Positions 51,731-60,828 of a stretch of 63,692 nt of DNA are shown here, piece after piece. The notes under the pieces are model-generated. The model saw nothing but the letters and a program-made list of their open reading frames with translations, made no database searches and had not been told where the DNA came from. The translations under genes were made by a program, and so were the position numbers. The DNA is taken from assembly GCF_009755605.1 (NCBI RefSeq), contig NZ_WPNZ01000016.1, positions 1 through 63,692 on the forward strand. The letters are read 5' to 3'. Positions within the stretch are counted from its first letter, which is position 1, and each line of letters starts with the position of its first letter. The stretch is from Streptomyces typhae. GTDB lineage: Bacteria > Actinomycetota > Actinomycetes > Streptomycetales > Streptomycetaceae.

Positions 51731-54539
51731 CGGTCGGGCCGCGGTGCACGTTCCACGACTGGTCGTAGGTGAACAGCCGGAGCCGCAGGGTCTCCTTCGG
51801 CTCCCGCACCCGGTCCTTGACAGTGGGCACGCTCACCACGACGCTGCGCTCGCCCGCCTTGACGGACGTCTGGATGTACGGGGCGTCCGACACCTTGGAC
51901 AGCGGGACCTGCGGGTTCGGGGAGCGCCCGAAGACCTCCTTCAGCCAGCGCTTGTCGACGTCCTTGGTGGACAGCTCCTTGGCACCACCGCTGACGGGCC
52001 GGATGTCGAACCCGGTCTCGATGGGGGTGTCGGCCACCGCTGACAGCGAGATGCGCCACTTCAGGGGCTTGCCCTCGGTGACGCGGTCCGCGACGGGCGT
52101 CACGGTGACCTTCGGCATCGGGTCGTCGTTCCGCACGGTCACGCCGCCGCCGTAGGAACCGACCACCGCGCCGCTGACGGCCTTGGCCAGCACCTCGTGG
52201 GACACGTCCGAGTCGTAGCGCTTGTTGCCGCGCACCGTCACCGGCACGTCGACGTGCTCACCGCCCGCGCGCACCGTGACCACGCGCGCCGTGGCCTTCT
52301 GCGTGACCGGGTCGACCATGAACAGCCGGACCTTGCCGGTGCCGTGCCCGGAGACCCGTACGGGCACCTGGTACGTGCGGACCCCGGAGTCGCCCTCCTT
52401 CACCTTGAGCCGGCCGATGTCGACCCGCGCGAGATCGGCGGTCCCGGCGTCCGGGGTGCCGGGGCGCCAGCCCCACCCGTCCACGAGCCAGGCACGCCCG
52501 GACCGGGTGCGCGGGGTCAGCTCCAGGGAGGTCACCTGCGTGAGGTCGAGTCCGGCGCGGGTGGCAGCGGTCAGCGGCACCCGGACCTCGCGTCCCCAGT
52601 ACGAGGACGTCCGCTCGGTGCCGGGCAGACCGTCGGCCTTGACCTCGCCGAGCTTCGCCCGGTGCCCGGAGGCGTCGGTGACCGCGACGTCGAGCCGGGT
52701 GCCCTTGGAGTTGGGCGGCACGATCACGCGCAGCGCGAGGGACTTGGAGCCCGCGAGGGACACGGGCTTCCTGGGCCGCACCTTCGTCGCGGCGCCGGAC
52801 TGCGACCAGCGCATCGCCACCGACTGACGGCCGGCCTCCGGCGAGGTCGACCAGACGGCGAAGTGCGGCGACGAGCCCTTCGTACTCATCGGGAGGCAGG
52901 CACGGGAGGCCCGGTCGTCCACCTGCGCGCACAGCCTGCCGCTGCCGGACACGTCCAGTGCGGAGCCCGGCACGAACGCCGGGGTGCGGTTGCCGCCGAC
53001 GGCGTGCGTGAGCACCCGCGCCGGGTTCGCCGAGGGGGCGCGGCGGCCGGAGCCGTCGAGCAGCGGACGCACCCGGTCGTCACCGCCGACGAAGAGCCTG
53101 GCCGCGGCGGCGATGTACGTGGAGCCGGCCTTCTGCTGCTGCTTGGCCTTCAGACGCGTCGGCTTGCCCGGCGCGCACACCGGGTCCTGATTGCCGCTGC
53201 CCTCGGAGTAGAAGTCGTCGGACGCGGGTGCCTTCGCCTGCCCGGGGGTCCACTCGGTGTTGAAGTAGTTGTGGTTGGCGCCGACCATGTAGACCGCGCT
53301 GTGCAGGGCCTTGCCGCGGCTGACGCCACGGGTGCCGTCGGCGAACAACTGCCCCTGGAGGTCCGAGACGTCGCCGTCGCAGCCCGGCAGGATCGTCATC
53401 GACGGGACGTCGGGCGTGGGGTTCTGGCCGAAGATGGTGGGGCCGATGAGCACGGTGCCACGGATGTTCCACCGGGCCGGGCCCGGCGCGCCGTCCTGGT
53501 CGGCCGGTGGCGGCGACAGGCTGTCGAGCGCGGCACGGTCGACGCCCTCACCGCCGCGGGAGTGGCCGACGAGCAGGACGCGGGAGGTGTCCACGGGCGC
53601 GGTGGCGCGCACGGCCGCGGGCGGGGCGCCCTGGCCCGCGGCCCAGTCCGCCCAGCGGCCGAGGTGCTGGCGCACCAGCGACGAACGGGCCTGGGCGCCG
53701 CCGTCGGGGATGTCGTCCTGGCCGTTGATGCCGTTGGCGGAGATCGACACCGTCACATAGCCCTGCGAGGCGAGGAGCTTCTGGTCGTGCAGGTAGCCCC
53801 GGTAGCTGGGGACCGGCTTCTGACCGTTCTTGCAGGGCCAGCTGCCGGTCGCCGAGTCGCCCTTGTAGCAGGTCTCGTGGCGGCCGTGCAGGAAGAGCGC
53901 GAGGGGCCGCTTGCCGGTGGCACCGGTCGGGCCGACCACCGTCGCGCGCATCTCGACCGGCTCGCGGAAGCCTGGAATACGCACGGACGGCAGGGTGTAC
54001 TCGCCGCTCACCGTGCGGAAGTCGCCCGGGACGCCGGGGTCGACCCGGTTCTCCGGCAGGGGCGCCGAGGACGCGGCGGGCGGCGCGATCCGCGGGGGCG
54101 GTCCCGCGGGCTCGGCGCCCGCGTCCAGGCGGCGGCCTGCCGCCTGCGCCTGGAGCTCGGACGGCGAGCCGATCCCGGCCCCGTTCAGGGGCAGCCGGAA
54201 CGTCCGCTGGTCGGCGGCAGCATCGGGGACGCCGATGAGCCGGTCGCCCGCGTAGAACTCGACGCGGGCGTTCCCCATGGGCAGCCGCTTCGGCGCGCGC
54301 CAGACCAAGTGCCGTTCGGCGCCGGACCCGTCGAGCCGCCACCCCTCGGGCAGACGGTCCCCGGTGTCTCCTGACAGCGCCGATCCCCCTGGGGCCGCGG
54401 GGCTCTGCGCCGGTGCGGCAGGTCTCGGGGACGCGGGCGGTATTCGGTCGCCGGGCTGCGCGTGCGCGAGCCCGGGAACGCCCACCGCCAGCGCGAGGAC
54501 CGCCGCAGCGGCGGTCACCGAGCGCGGGACATGGATCAA
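51702..54539 (-). CDS. Large secreted alpha/beta-hydrolase with beta-rich C-terminus
   Basis: This 945-aa protein has a Sec signal peptide (about 1-28, ending GLAHAQP) and a Pro/Ala-rich linker. The alpha/beta-hydrolase domain carries the oxyanion region ALFLHGRHE (about 215-222) and nucleophile elbow GHSRGG (S327). The second half is beta-rich and ends in a Calx-beta-like repeat (SGAVVGSYGGGVTVRNDDPM). Similar proteins are common in Streptomyces without known substrates; esterase or peptidase activity is possible. The start is TTG at 54539 with GGAGGA 5 nt upstream, better than the in-frame codons further up, which give no signal peptide. Confidence 0.83.
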   Translation of the reverse strand: MIHVPRSVTAAAAVLALAVGVPGLAHAQPGDRIPPASPRPAAPAQSPAAPGGSALSGDTGDRLPEGWRLDGSGAERHLVWRAPKRLPMGNARVEFYAGDRLIGVPDAAADQRTFRLPLNGAGIGSPSELQAQAAGRRLDAGAEPAGPPPRIAPPAASSAPLPENRVDPGVPGDFRTVSGEYTLPSVRIPGFREPVEMRATVVGPTGATGKRPLALFLHGRHETCYKGDSATGSWPCKNGQKPVPSYRGYLHDQKLLASQGYVTVSISANGINGQDDIPDGGAQARSSLVRQHLGRWADWAAGQGAPPAAVRATAPVDTSRVLLVGHSRGGEGVDRAALDSLSPPPADQDGAPGPARWNIRGTVLIGPTIFGQNPTPDVPSMTILPGCDGDVSDLQGQLFADGTRGVSRGKALHSAVYMVGANHNYFNTEWTPGQAKAPASDDFYSEGSGNQDPVCAPGKPTRLKAKQQQKAGSTYIAAAARLFVGGDDRVRPLLDGSGRRAPSANPARVLTHAVGGNRTPAFVPGSALDVSGSGRLCAQVDDRASRACLPMSTKGSSPHFAVWSTSPEAGRQSVAMRWSQSGAATKVRPRKPVSLAGSKSLALRVIVPPNSKGTRLDVAVTDASGHRAKLGEVKADGLPGTERTSSYWGREVRVPLTAATRAGLDLTQVTSLELTPRTRSGRAWLVDGWGWRPGTPDAGTADLARVDIGRLKVKEGDSGVRTYQVPVRVSGHGTGKVRLFMVDPVTQKATARVVTVRAGGEHVDVPVTVRGNKRYDSDVSHEVLAKAVSGAVVGSYGGGVTVRNDDPMPKVTVTPVADRVTEGKPLKWRISLSAVADTPIETGFDIRPVSGGAKELSTKDVDKRWLKEVFGRSPNPQVPLSKVSDAPYIQTSVKAGERSVVVSVPTVKDRVREPKETLRLRLFTYDQSWNVHRGPTVTGTVRDPS

Positions 54540-54710
54540 GACAGTCCTCCAGTTCGAGCTGTTCCGCGGCCGTCCGACCGACGGCCGCCCCCGGCTCCGC
54601 CCAGAAGGGTCACCGGGTCCCTCACCTGGAGATGCCAACGGATGGGCGCGGGTTGCCTCGTGGGGCGCGCGCTCTTGTCCGGTACGACCGGTGCCGCGCA
54701 TCATGCGGCC

Positions 54711-55316
54711 ATGGATGATCACCTTCCCGAGCCCGCTCCCACGTCACCGACCGCGGTCCGGCTCACCTCGTACGGCCGGGACGACCAGAACGAGATACTC
54801 GGTGACGGCGCCGACCCCTTCGGCGTCGCGGACACGGGCCTGACGTGGCTGCCCAAGCAGGAGCACTTCGGCGTCAGGGCGGACGGCCGACTCGTGGCGC
54901 ACGCGGGTCTGTTGCGGGTGCCCGTCTCGATCGGCGGCGTCGAGACCGAAGTGATCGGCGTGGGCGGTGTGGCCGTCGCCCCCGACCAGCGGGGCCGCGG
55001 GCTCGCCCGCACGGTCCTTGCGGCGGCGCTCGCCCACGCCCGCACGATGGGCCCCCGCCACGCCCTGCTCTTCTGCCGCCCGCCCCTCGTCGCCCTGTAC
55101 GAGCGGCTCGGCTGGCGGACGCTGGATCAGGAGGTGTACGTACAGCAGCCCGCGGGCCCGGTGCTGATGCCGCTGCGGACGATGTGGAAGCCCCTGGCGC
55201 CCGACCCGGAGGGGGCCGAGGACGCGGAAGCGGCGGTAGAGCCGACAGAGCCGGTGGAGTGGGCGGGGCCGGTGGGGCCGGCGGGTGAGGTGCGGCTCCT
55301 GTCACTCCCCATGTGA
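54711..55316 (+). CDS. GNAT-family N-acetyltransferase
   Basis: This 201-aa protein has the acetyl-CoA-binding motif A as VGGVAVAPDQRGRGLARTVL, preceded by TWLPKQEHFGVRADGRLVAH and followed by HALLFCRPPLVALYERLGWR. A C-terminal acidic tail (about 165-200) is rich in Glu and Pro. Substrate unknown; the fold resembles aminoglycoside- and small-molecule-type GNATs. ATG at 54711 lacks a clear ribosome binding site and may be leaderless. The stop lies within a TGTGAGGGAT direct repeat. Confidence 0.85.
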   Translation: MDDHLPEPAPTSPTAVRLTSYGRDDQNEILGDGADPFGVADTGLTWLPKQEHFGVRADGRLVAHAGLLRVPVSIGGVETEVIGVGGVAVAPDQRGRGLARTVLAAALAHARTMGPRHALLFCRPPLVALYERLGWRTLDQEVYVQQPAGPVLMPLRTMWKPLAPDPEGAEDAEAAVEPTEPVEWAGPVGPAGEVRLLSLPM

Positions 55317-55694
55317 GGGATATGAGGGGTGTGAGGGATGCGGCGAATGTGAGAGGCGGCCCCCGCCACGTGACAGGACGGGACGGAGGCACGGCGTGCC
55401 GCGCAAGGGCGCACGGACGTAGCCGCACGGCGCATGCCGGGAGCAGGAGCGGGGCGCGCCTGCGCCCTGGCAGTGCGCCCTGGCCGGGCCTACAGTGTGG
55501 GACCCATGGCCCTGCGTGACGGAACGCACCCCGGCCCGCCACCGCCGGGACGACCGACGGGTGCGGCCGGCACGGCGGCGTACGGGGTGCGGTGACGCCC
55601 GGCCGCGAGGCCGACAACCATCGCGTGATCTCCACCCGTCCCCTGCCACGGCGTGCGCGGGCCGGGTGTGCGCCGAGAGCCGCTGGAGGCAGCC

Positions 55695-56719
55695 GTGTCC
55701 GGACCGAGCGTCGCCTTGATCGCCGACCCCACGTCCCCCGAGGGCTGCCGGGAGTATCTGGCCGAGGCCGTCGAAGTGCTCACGGGGGCGCCGCCGTGCC
55801 GTATCGACTCCCGGCACTTCGCCGCCTGCGGCACCGGCCGCGTCCGCGAGCGCGACGGCACCCGCTTACGCCTGCACGTCCCCGAGCAGGGGGTCGAGGT
55901 GGTGCCCGACGTCGTGGTCCTGTACGAGATCCCACCGCACCGCCGCCGCTCCCTCGCCGCCTTCCAGCGGCTCCTCGCCCACCACCGGACGGTGACCCTG
56001 GGCGCGGGCGTGGCGGCGTGGCGGGCGGCCACGGAGAAGGACCGGACGCTCGCGTACTTCCGGCGGGACGGCGTCGCGCACATGGACACCGTGGTCCTGT
56101 CCCGTCCCGGGGCCCGCGAGGCGGATGCCGCGTTCGAGCGGCTCGGCGGCGACGTCTGGGCCCGGCCGGTCGTCGGCACCGGCGGCAGCGACACCTTCCA
56201 CGTCACCACCGGGACCCAACTGGCCGATGCCACCGCGTACTACGCACGTCGGCACAGCGCCTGGCTGCTCTCGCGCGACGCGGGGAACACCGTCGCCGAC
56301 GGCCGCAGGCACCAGTTCCGCGTGTTCGTCCTCGGCGGGCGCGTCATCCACGCCCGCGAGCACCTCCAAGCCGCGACGGACGCGCCCTGCAACACCTGCC
56401 AGGGCGCGACGGCCGTGCCCATCGCACCGGCCGACCTGCCACGCGCCTCGCCGACCTGGCCGTCGCGGCCACCGCGTCGGTGGGCCTGCCCTTCGCCGGA
56501 GTGGACCTGGCGATCGAGAACGGCGGGGTCGTCTTCGAGGTCAACGTCCAGCCGGCCTTCATCGACGGCGAGTTGGAGACGGTGGCCGTGCCGTACGTCC
56601 AGGCCCACCTGGACGCCCTCGACCGCACCGCGGAGAGCCGCGGGGGCGGCCACCGCCGCCCGGCACACGGCCTGCGCCACGGCAGCCGGGTCCACGGGCC
56701 CTCACCCCAAGTGGCCTAG
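55695..56719 (+). pseudogene. ATP-grasp-like (RimK-type) gene with a frameshift
   Basis: The first 245 or so codons are open from GTG 55695 (GGAGG 6 nt upstream). They contain VARP-type and nucleotide-contact motifs (DVWARPVVGTGGSDTFHV, HQFRVFVLGGRVIHAREHLQ). Near 56440 the expected ATP-grasp C-terminus moves to another frame. There DLAVAATASVGLPFAGVDLA and GGVVFEVNVQPAF continue the domain with the metal-binding E-x-N. One missing base would explain it. The frame left behind runs into Arg/Ser/Thr-rich nonsense up to 56756. Either the gene is broken in this strain or one base was lost in sequencing. Ligase substrate unknown. Confidence 0.75.
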
Positions 56720-56815
56720 GGCCCCTCGGCCGGGCCGGGTAGGTCCGGAGGAGTAGGCCGGTTCGGGCCGGAGCCGCATGCACGGCAGGCGGAGTGCGCC
56801 GTAGCGTCCGCACTC

Positions 56816-57280
56816 ATGCAGCACACGGACAGCACCTGGCGCGACGCCCGCACCCGTACCCGCGACACCCTGGACCGGCTCGCCCGCGAGCGGGACATCT
56901 GGGTGTCGACGGCACACCCCGAGCACGGCCCGCACCAAGTACCCCTGTGGTTCTGGTGGGACGGCGAAGCGGTGTGGATGTGCACCGCCGAGCGGACCGT
57001 GACGGCGCGCAACGCACGGGCGGAGCCCCGGGTGCGCCTCGCGCTGCCGGACACGGCCGACGTGGTGCTCCTGCACGGGGACGCGGAGTGCCACGGCGCG
57101 CACCACGTGCCGCGGCAGGCGGGCGACGGGTTCGCCGCCAAGTTCGGCTGGGACCCGCGCCGGGAGGAGTCGCCGCACGTGTATCTGCGCGTGCGGCCGA
57201 CGAAGGTGCTCGCGTGGCGCGGCGAACCGGAACACCGGGGGCGCGTCGTGCTGCGTGCTGGGGAGTGGCTGGGCCTCTGA
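56816..57280 (+). CDS. PPOX-class PNPOx-fold protein
   Basis: This 154-aa protein has a split barrel with TLDRLARERDIWVSTAHPEH, GPHQVPLWFWWDGEAVWMCT, RNARAEPRVRLALPDTADVV and the cap KFGWDPRREESPHVYLRVRP. It is typical of actinobacterial F420/FMN-binding PPOX proteins. It is one of at least three PNPOx-fold proteins in the window. The last codons and stop are the first copy of a 50-bp repeat. Confidence 0.85.
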   Translation: MQHTDSTWRDARTRTRDTLDRLARERDIWVSTAHPEHGPHQVPLWFWWDGEAVWMCTAERTVTARNARAEPRVRLALPDTADVVLLHGDAECHGAHHVPRQAGDGFAAKFGWDPRREESPHVYLRVRPTKVLAWRGEPEHRGRVVLRAGEWLGL

Positions 57281-57333
57281 CCGAGGGAGTGGTCGGCCTC
57301 GGACCCGGGGGGGAGTGGCTGGGCCTCTGACCG
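57260..57333 (+). repeat. 50-bp-period duplication of a gene 3' end
   Basis: A 24-bp block beginning GGGGAGTGGCTGGGCCTCTG occurs at 57260-57283 and 57310-57333. It encodes the last residues GEWLGL and the stop in the first copy. Beyond it the two copies continue with lower identity. Confidence 0.93.
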
Positions 57334-57527
57334 GGGGAGTGGCCAGGCCCCCGGCCCGAGGACAGCGCCGGGCCCCCGACCCGAAGGGCGGGCCACCCGA
57401 CCTGGCAGAAAGGGTTCTTCCCGCAGGTTCGCACCCCTTCGGGTGAACCCCGGAATGTGTCACTCCGCGCACGGGCAGCCTGGCGAACGGTCCATCCGGA
57501 CCCCGACCAGAAAGGCCACGTCCCGAC

Positions 57528-57980
57528 ATGACGACGCACCACATTTCCGCCGTGCCCGGAACCGCCACCACCCCCGGCCGGGAGGCCGCGTCCGTACCGA
57601 GGAGGCGGCACCTCCGCCGGGCGCTGCTCGGCATGGCGGCGGCCCTGCTCGTGACGGGCAGCCTCGCCGTGGCCGCGCCCGCCGGGGCGGCCGACTGTCC
57701 CAGCGGCGAGTTCTGTACCTGGGAGCACTCCGACTACAAGGGCCAGCGCGCCAACTGGTCCGGCGACGACGGCTGGTGGGAGAGCTGGATCGCCGACGAG
57801 GACTCCTCGTGGGCCAACCACGGCATCTCGGGTCCGGGCATCAAGGACCACGTCAAGGTGTACTCGCGCGCCCACCAGGGCGGCCACATGACCATCTGCC
57901 TCGCGCCGGGCCAGGAGGTCGCCCACAACGGTGCCGCCAACGACAACGGCGACTCGCACACGTGGGCCATGAGCTGCTGA
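57528..57980 (+). CDS. Secreted small protein of the peptidase inhibitor I36 type
   Basis: This 150-aa protein has a long signal peptide (basic RRRHLRRALLGMAAALLVTG, cleavage after PAGAA near residue 55). The mature domain is about 95 residues with DCPSGEFCTWEHSDYKGQRA. Cysteines at the start, middle and end (CPSGEFC, ICLAPG, terminal C) fit the beta/gamma-crystallin-like I36 inhibitor fold, which in Streptomyces includes a metalloprotease inhibitor. It could be a structural extracellular protein instead. ATG start. After the stop, CCGATTCGTCC is repeated once. Confidence 0.82.
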   Translation: MTTHHISAVPGTATTPGREAASVPRRRHLRRALLGMAAALLVTGSLAVAAPAGAADCPSGEFCTWEHSDYKGQRANWSGDDGWWESWIADEDSSWANHGISGPGIKDHVKVYSRAHQGGHMTICLAPGQEVAHNGAANDNGDSHTWAMSC

Positions 57981-58229
57981 CCGATTCGTCCCGCCCCGGA
58001 CGCCCGATTCGTCCGGGGTCGGACGGGTGCCGCACGCCTGTCGGACATAGGCCGGTCCTGTAGGGCATAAGCGGCGCGGGACCGCGTATAAGAGAAGTGA
58101 GGACGTCGCGGCCTTGCGGCCGACCGACGGCGCACCAACGCCCCGGACCCCGGCGTGCGCCCCCTTCCCGGGGGCGCGAGTCCCGCCCACCCGAGCCCGA
58201 CCCGGGCCGGCGGCATGAGGAGGTCGCTC

Positions 58230-58812
58230 GTGGGGAGCTTGCGCCGGATGACGGAGGCGGAGTGCCGTGAGGTGCTGGCCCGAGCCTGGGCGGGACGGCT
58301 CGCGGTGGCCCGCCGCGGGCGTCCCTACATGGAGTTGGTCGGCCTCGTGGTGCGGGACGGGGAGCCGGTGGCACTGGTGTCGGACTCCGGTCCCGTGGCC
58401 CGCGCGCTGCCGCCCGTGGTCGCCCCCCCGCCAACTGGTGATCCTGGAGACCGACGACGCCGTCACCGCGGACGTCGTGGGCTGCGCGCAGCGGGCGGTC
58501 CGGGCGGTCACGGCGCTCGGCCGTCCCCGCTGGGTGGTGGCGACCGACGAGGTGGGCGAGTGCCTCCGTGCGGCCACCGCCCGCGGGTTGGACGTCACGC
58601 CCGGCACCTCCTTCCTGACCCTGACGGGTCCCGTCCTCAGTGGCGAGCACCATGTGCTGCGCTGCGGCCGCAAAGTGCGGAGCGGGGACACCGAACCGGC
58701 GGGGAGCGTGGCGGGGAGGGCGTTGGACAGGGCAGAGGACAGGGGGGCAGACGGGACGGAGGACAGGGTGGCGGACAGGGCGGCCACCCGGCAGGAGACC
58801 GCCTCGCGTTGA
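58230..58812 (+). pseudogene. PNPOx-like gene with a +1 shift in a C7 run
   Basis: Translation from GTG 58230 (GAGGAGG upstream) reads SLRRMTEAECREVLARAWAG and ARRGRPYMELVGLVVRDGEP through ALPPVVAP, a PNPOx-like beginning. At the seven-C run 58423-58429 the frame is lost. In the adjacent frame the domain resumes as RQLVILETDDAVTADVVGCA and RPRWVVATDEVGECLRAATA to a stop at 58812. Removing one C restores a single frame of about 193 aa. Either a sequencing homopolymer error or real slippage or phase variation. Confidence 0.7.
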
Positions 58813-58898
58813 GGCGCGGGCGCCGCAGCGAGAAGGCGGCGCAGAACAGGGCGGCCGGGATCGCGCTTCAGGGCAGCGAGGCCGCGGTCCCGGCTCTT

Positions 58899-59028
58899 CC
58901 TCTCCTCGGGGGCGGCTCCCGCCCACCCCCGAGGAGAGGGCAGCGGTGCGAGGACGCCCGGCGGAGGGGGAGCCGCCACGTCCTCGCACCTGCGGCCGCC
59001 GCCCCCGCCGACGAACGGCGGCGGCCGC
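58899..59028. other. Three consecutive strong hairpins
   Basis: Three inverted repeats lie end to end. A perfect 14-bp stem pairs 58899-58912 (CCTCTCCTCGGGGG) with 58926-58939. A perfect 11-bp stem pairs 58946-58956 (GTGCGAGGACG) with 58979-58989 and adds an inner 5-bp stem. A perfect 12-bp stem pairs 58992-59003 (GCGGCCGCCGCC) with 59017-59028. They lie between convergent genes and could be a tandem terminator or a structured RNA. Confidence 0.7.
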
Positions 59029-59187
59029 CCGGGGGGTACGCCCGTCCCACCAATGTGCACCCGATGAACGGAAAAAGCTCCACCCTTGCCTACACAACGT
59101 GCCGAGAAAGCCAAAGTAGGTAAGACAGGGGCGCATGGGGTACCTGTGACTACGTACAGTCACCAAGAAGGCTGCTGGCGCCGATGG

Positions 59188-60681
59188 TCATACGGCGGAC
59201 GGCCCGCCGGAGCCCTCCGCCACGACGCGTACGGTTCCCAGCGAGCCGTCCGCCGCGTCCGGCAGGTTCATCCCGGCGGCCACGCCCGAGCGCAGGTAGT
59301 CCAGGACCGGTGCGGTGAGCCGCTCGCCGGGCAGGACGGCGGGGATGCCGGGCGGGTACGGGGTGATCATCTCGGCGGCGACGCGCCCGGCGGCCTCGGC
59401 GCGGGGAACGTCCTCGACGGCGCCGAAGTAGGCGTCGCGGGGTGAAAGTACCTGTTCCAGGCGGAGTTCGGCGGGCTCGGGCACCTCCACGCGGGTGGGC
59501 TCGGGCAGTCCGGAAGCGCCACGGGCGAGGGCTGTGAGGGCCTTGAGCAGGGGGCCGGTGGTTTCCTCGCTGTCCGCGTGCGTGAGTTGGGTGCTGATGC
59601 GCCGGTGGTCGGCGAGATGGGCGTCCACGGCGTGGTGCTCGCGCAGCCAGTCCGCCGCCTGGTAGCCCGTGATGCCGAGGTCCGTGACGTCGATGACCAC
59701 CGGAAGCGGATCGAAGTCGTCGGCGAGGGAGGGGCCGCAGAAGTCGTCCCGGTCGTTGACGTGCAGCCCGTCGATGGCCTCGATCGCCTCCCGTACGCCG
59801 CGGGCGTGGTCGAGGGCGCGGCCGAGGAGCTGTTCGCCGTGCAGCGCCATCTGGCGGCGCCAGCCGTCGAGTCCGGCGTAGAGGAGGACCGAGGGGCTGG
59901 TGGTGCCGAGCAGGTCCGCCCGGCTCTCCAGGACGTGCGGTTCGATCAGGTCGCCCTGGAGGTGGAAGACGGAGCCCTGCTCCAGGCCGCTGCCCATCTT
60001 GTGGATGCTGGTCACGCAGACGTCCGCGCCCGCGTCCATGGCCCACTTGGGCAGATCGGGGTGGAAGGGCAGATGCGCGCCCCACGCCTCGTCCACGACG
60101 AGAGGCAGGGAGCGGCTGTGGCAGACCCGTGCGACGCCCTCCAGGTCGGCGCAACTGCCGTACGGGGTGGGGCTGGTGATCAAGGCGCCCTTGGCGTCCG
60201 GGTGGGCACGGAACGCCGCCTCGAAGTCCTCGGCCGCGGGCGGGTGCGCGAGATGGCGCTCCGCGTCCCAGCGGGGCTCCACCCACACGGGGTGGATGCC
60301 GGACAGGACGAGACCGGAGACGACGGCCTTGTGGGCGTCCCGGCCCACCAGGAGCTTGGTGTGCGGGCCCGCGACCGACAGCATCGCCGCCTTGACCGAG
60401 AGGGAGCTGCCGCAGGTCGAGAAGAACGTGTGGGACGCGTGCACGGCGTCGGCCATCAGACTTTCGGCGCGCTTCAGCACGGCGCCGCTGGTCAGCCGGT
60501 CGTCCAGGCCTCCGGACGCGAGCAGATCACCGTGGAAGACCGCGTCCCCGAGAACTTCGCGGACCCGGGGATCGGCGCCGCGGGCCTGCTTGTGACCCGG
60601 GGGCGTGAAGGCGAGCTGGCCCTGTTCGCGGTACGCGGCCAGGGCTTCCAGGACAGGTGCCTGCGTGTGATCGACTGACAT
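59188..60681 (-). CDS. Orn/Lys/Arg decarboxylase-family PLP enzyme
   Basis: This 497-aa protein starts with AFTPPGHKQARGADP, followed by HASHTFFSTCGSSLSVKAAM and VVDEAWGAHLPFHPDLP. The PLP lysine is K228 in SIHKMGSGLEQGS, and the C-terminal ARGISHES-like small domain ends in MITPYPPGIPAVLPGERLTA. This is the biodegradative-type group I decarboxylase superfamily without a wing domain, as in Streptomyces and Bacillus SpeA-like enzymes. It should decarboxylate arginine, lysine or ornithine; sequence alone does not separate these. ATG start. Its 3' side faces the triple-hairpin element. Confidence 0.88.
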   Translation of the reverse strand: MSVDHTQAPVLEALAAYREQGQLAFTPPGHKQARGADPRVREVLGDAVFHGDLLASGGLDDRLTSGAVLKRAESLMADAVHASHTFFSTCGSSLSVKAAMLSVAGPHTKLLVGRDAHKAVVSGLVLSGIHPVWVEPRWDAERHLAHPPAAEDFEAAFRAHPDAKGALITSPTPYGSCADLEGVARVCHSRSLPLVVDEAWGAHLPFHPDLPKWAMDAGADVCVTSIHKMGSGLEQGSVFHLQGDLIEPHVLESRADLLGTTSPSVLLYAGLDGWRRQMALHGEQLLGRALDHARGVREAIEAIDGLHVNDRDDFCGPSLADDFDPLPVVIDVTDLGITGYQAADWLREHHAVDAHLADHRRISTQLTHADSEETTGPLLKALTALARGASGLPEPTRVEVPEPAELRLEQVLSPRDAYFGAVEDVPRAEAAGRVAAEMITPYPPGIPAVLPGERLTAPVLDYLRSGVAAGMNLPDAADGSLGTVRVVAEGSGGPSAV

Positions 60682-60828
60682 GCGGTACGGGTTCCCGGGC
60701 CGCCCGGGGGCAACCGGTGCGACCTTCGGCTGTCCCCGGGCGGCCGTACCCGGCCCTGCCGGGCCGGGGGGGCAGGCGCGTCGCCGTTCCCCCGGCCGGC
60801 CCGGCGGGCCTGCGCACCGCGCCCGGCA

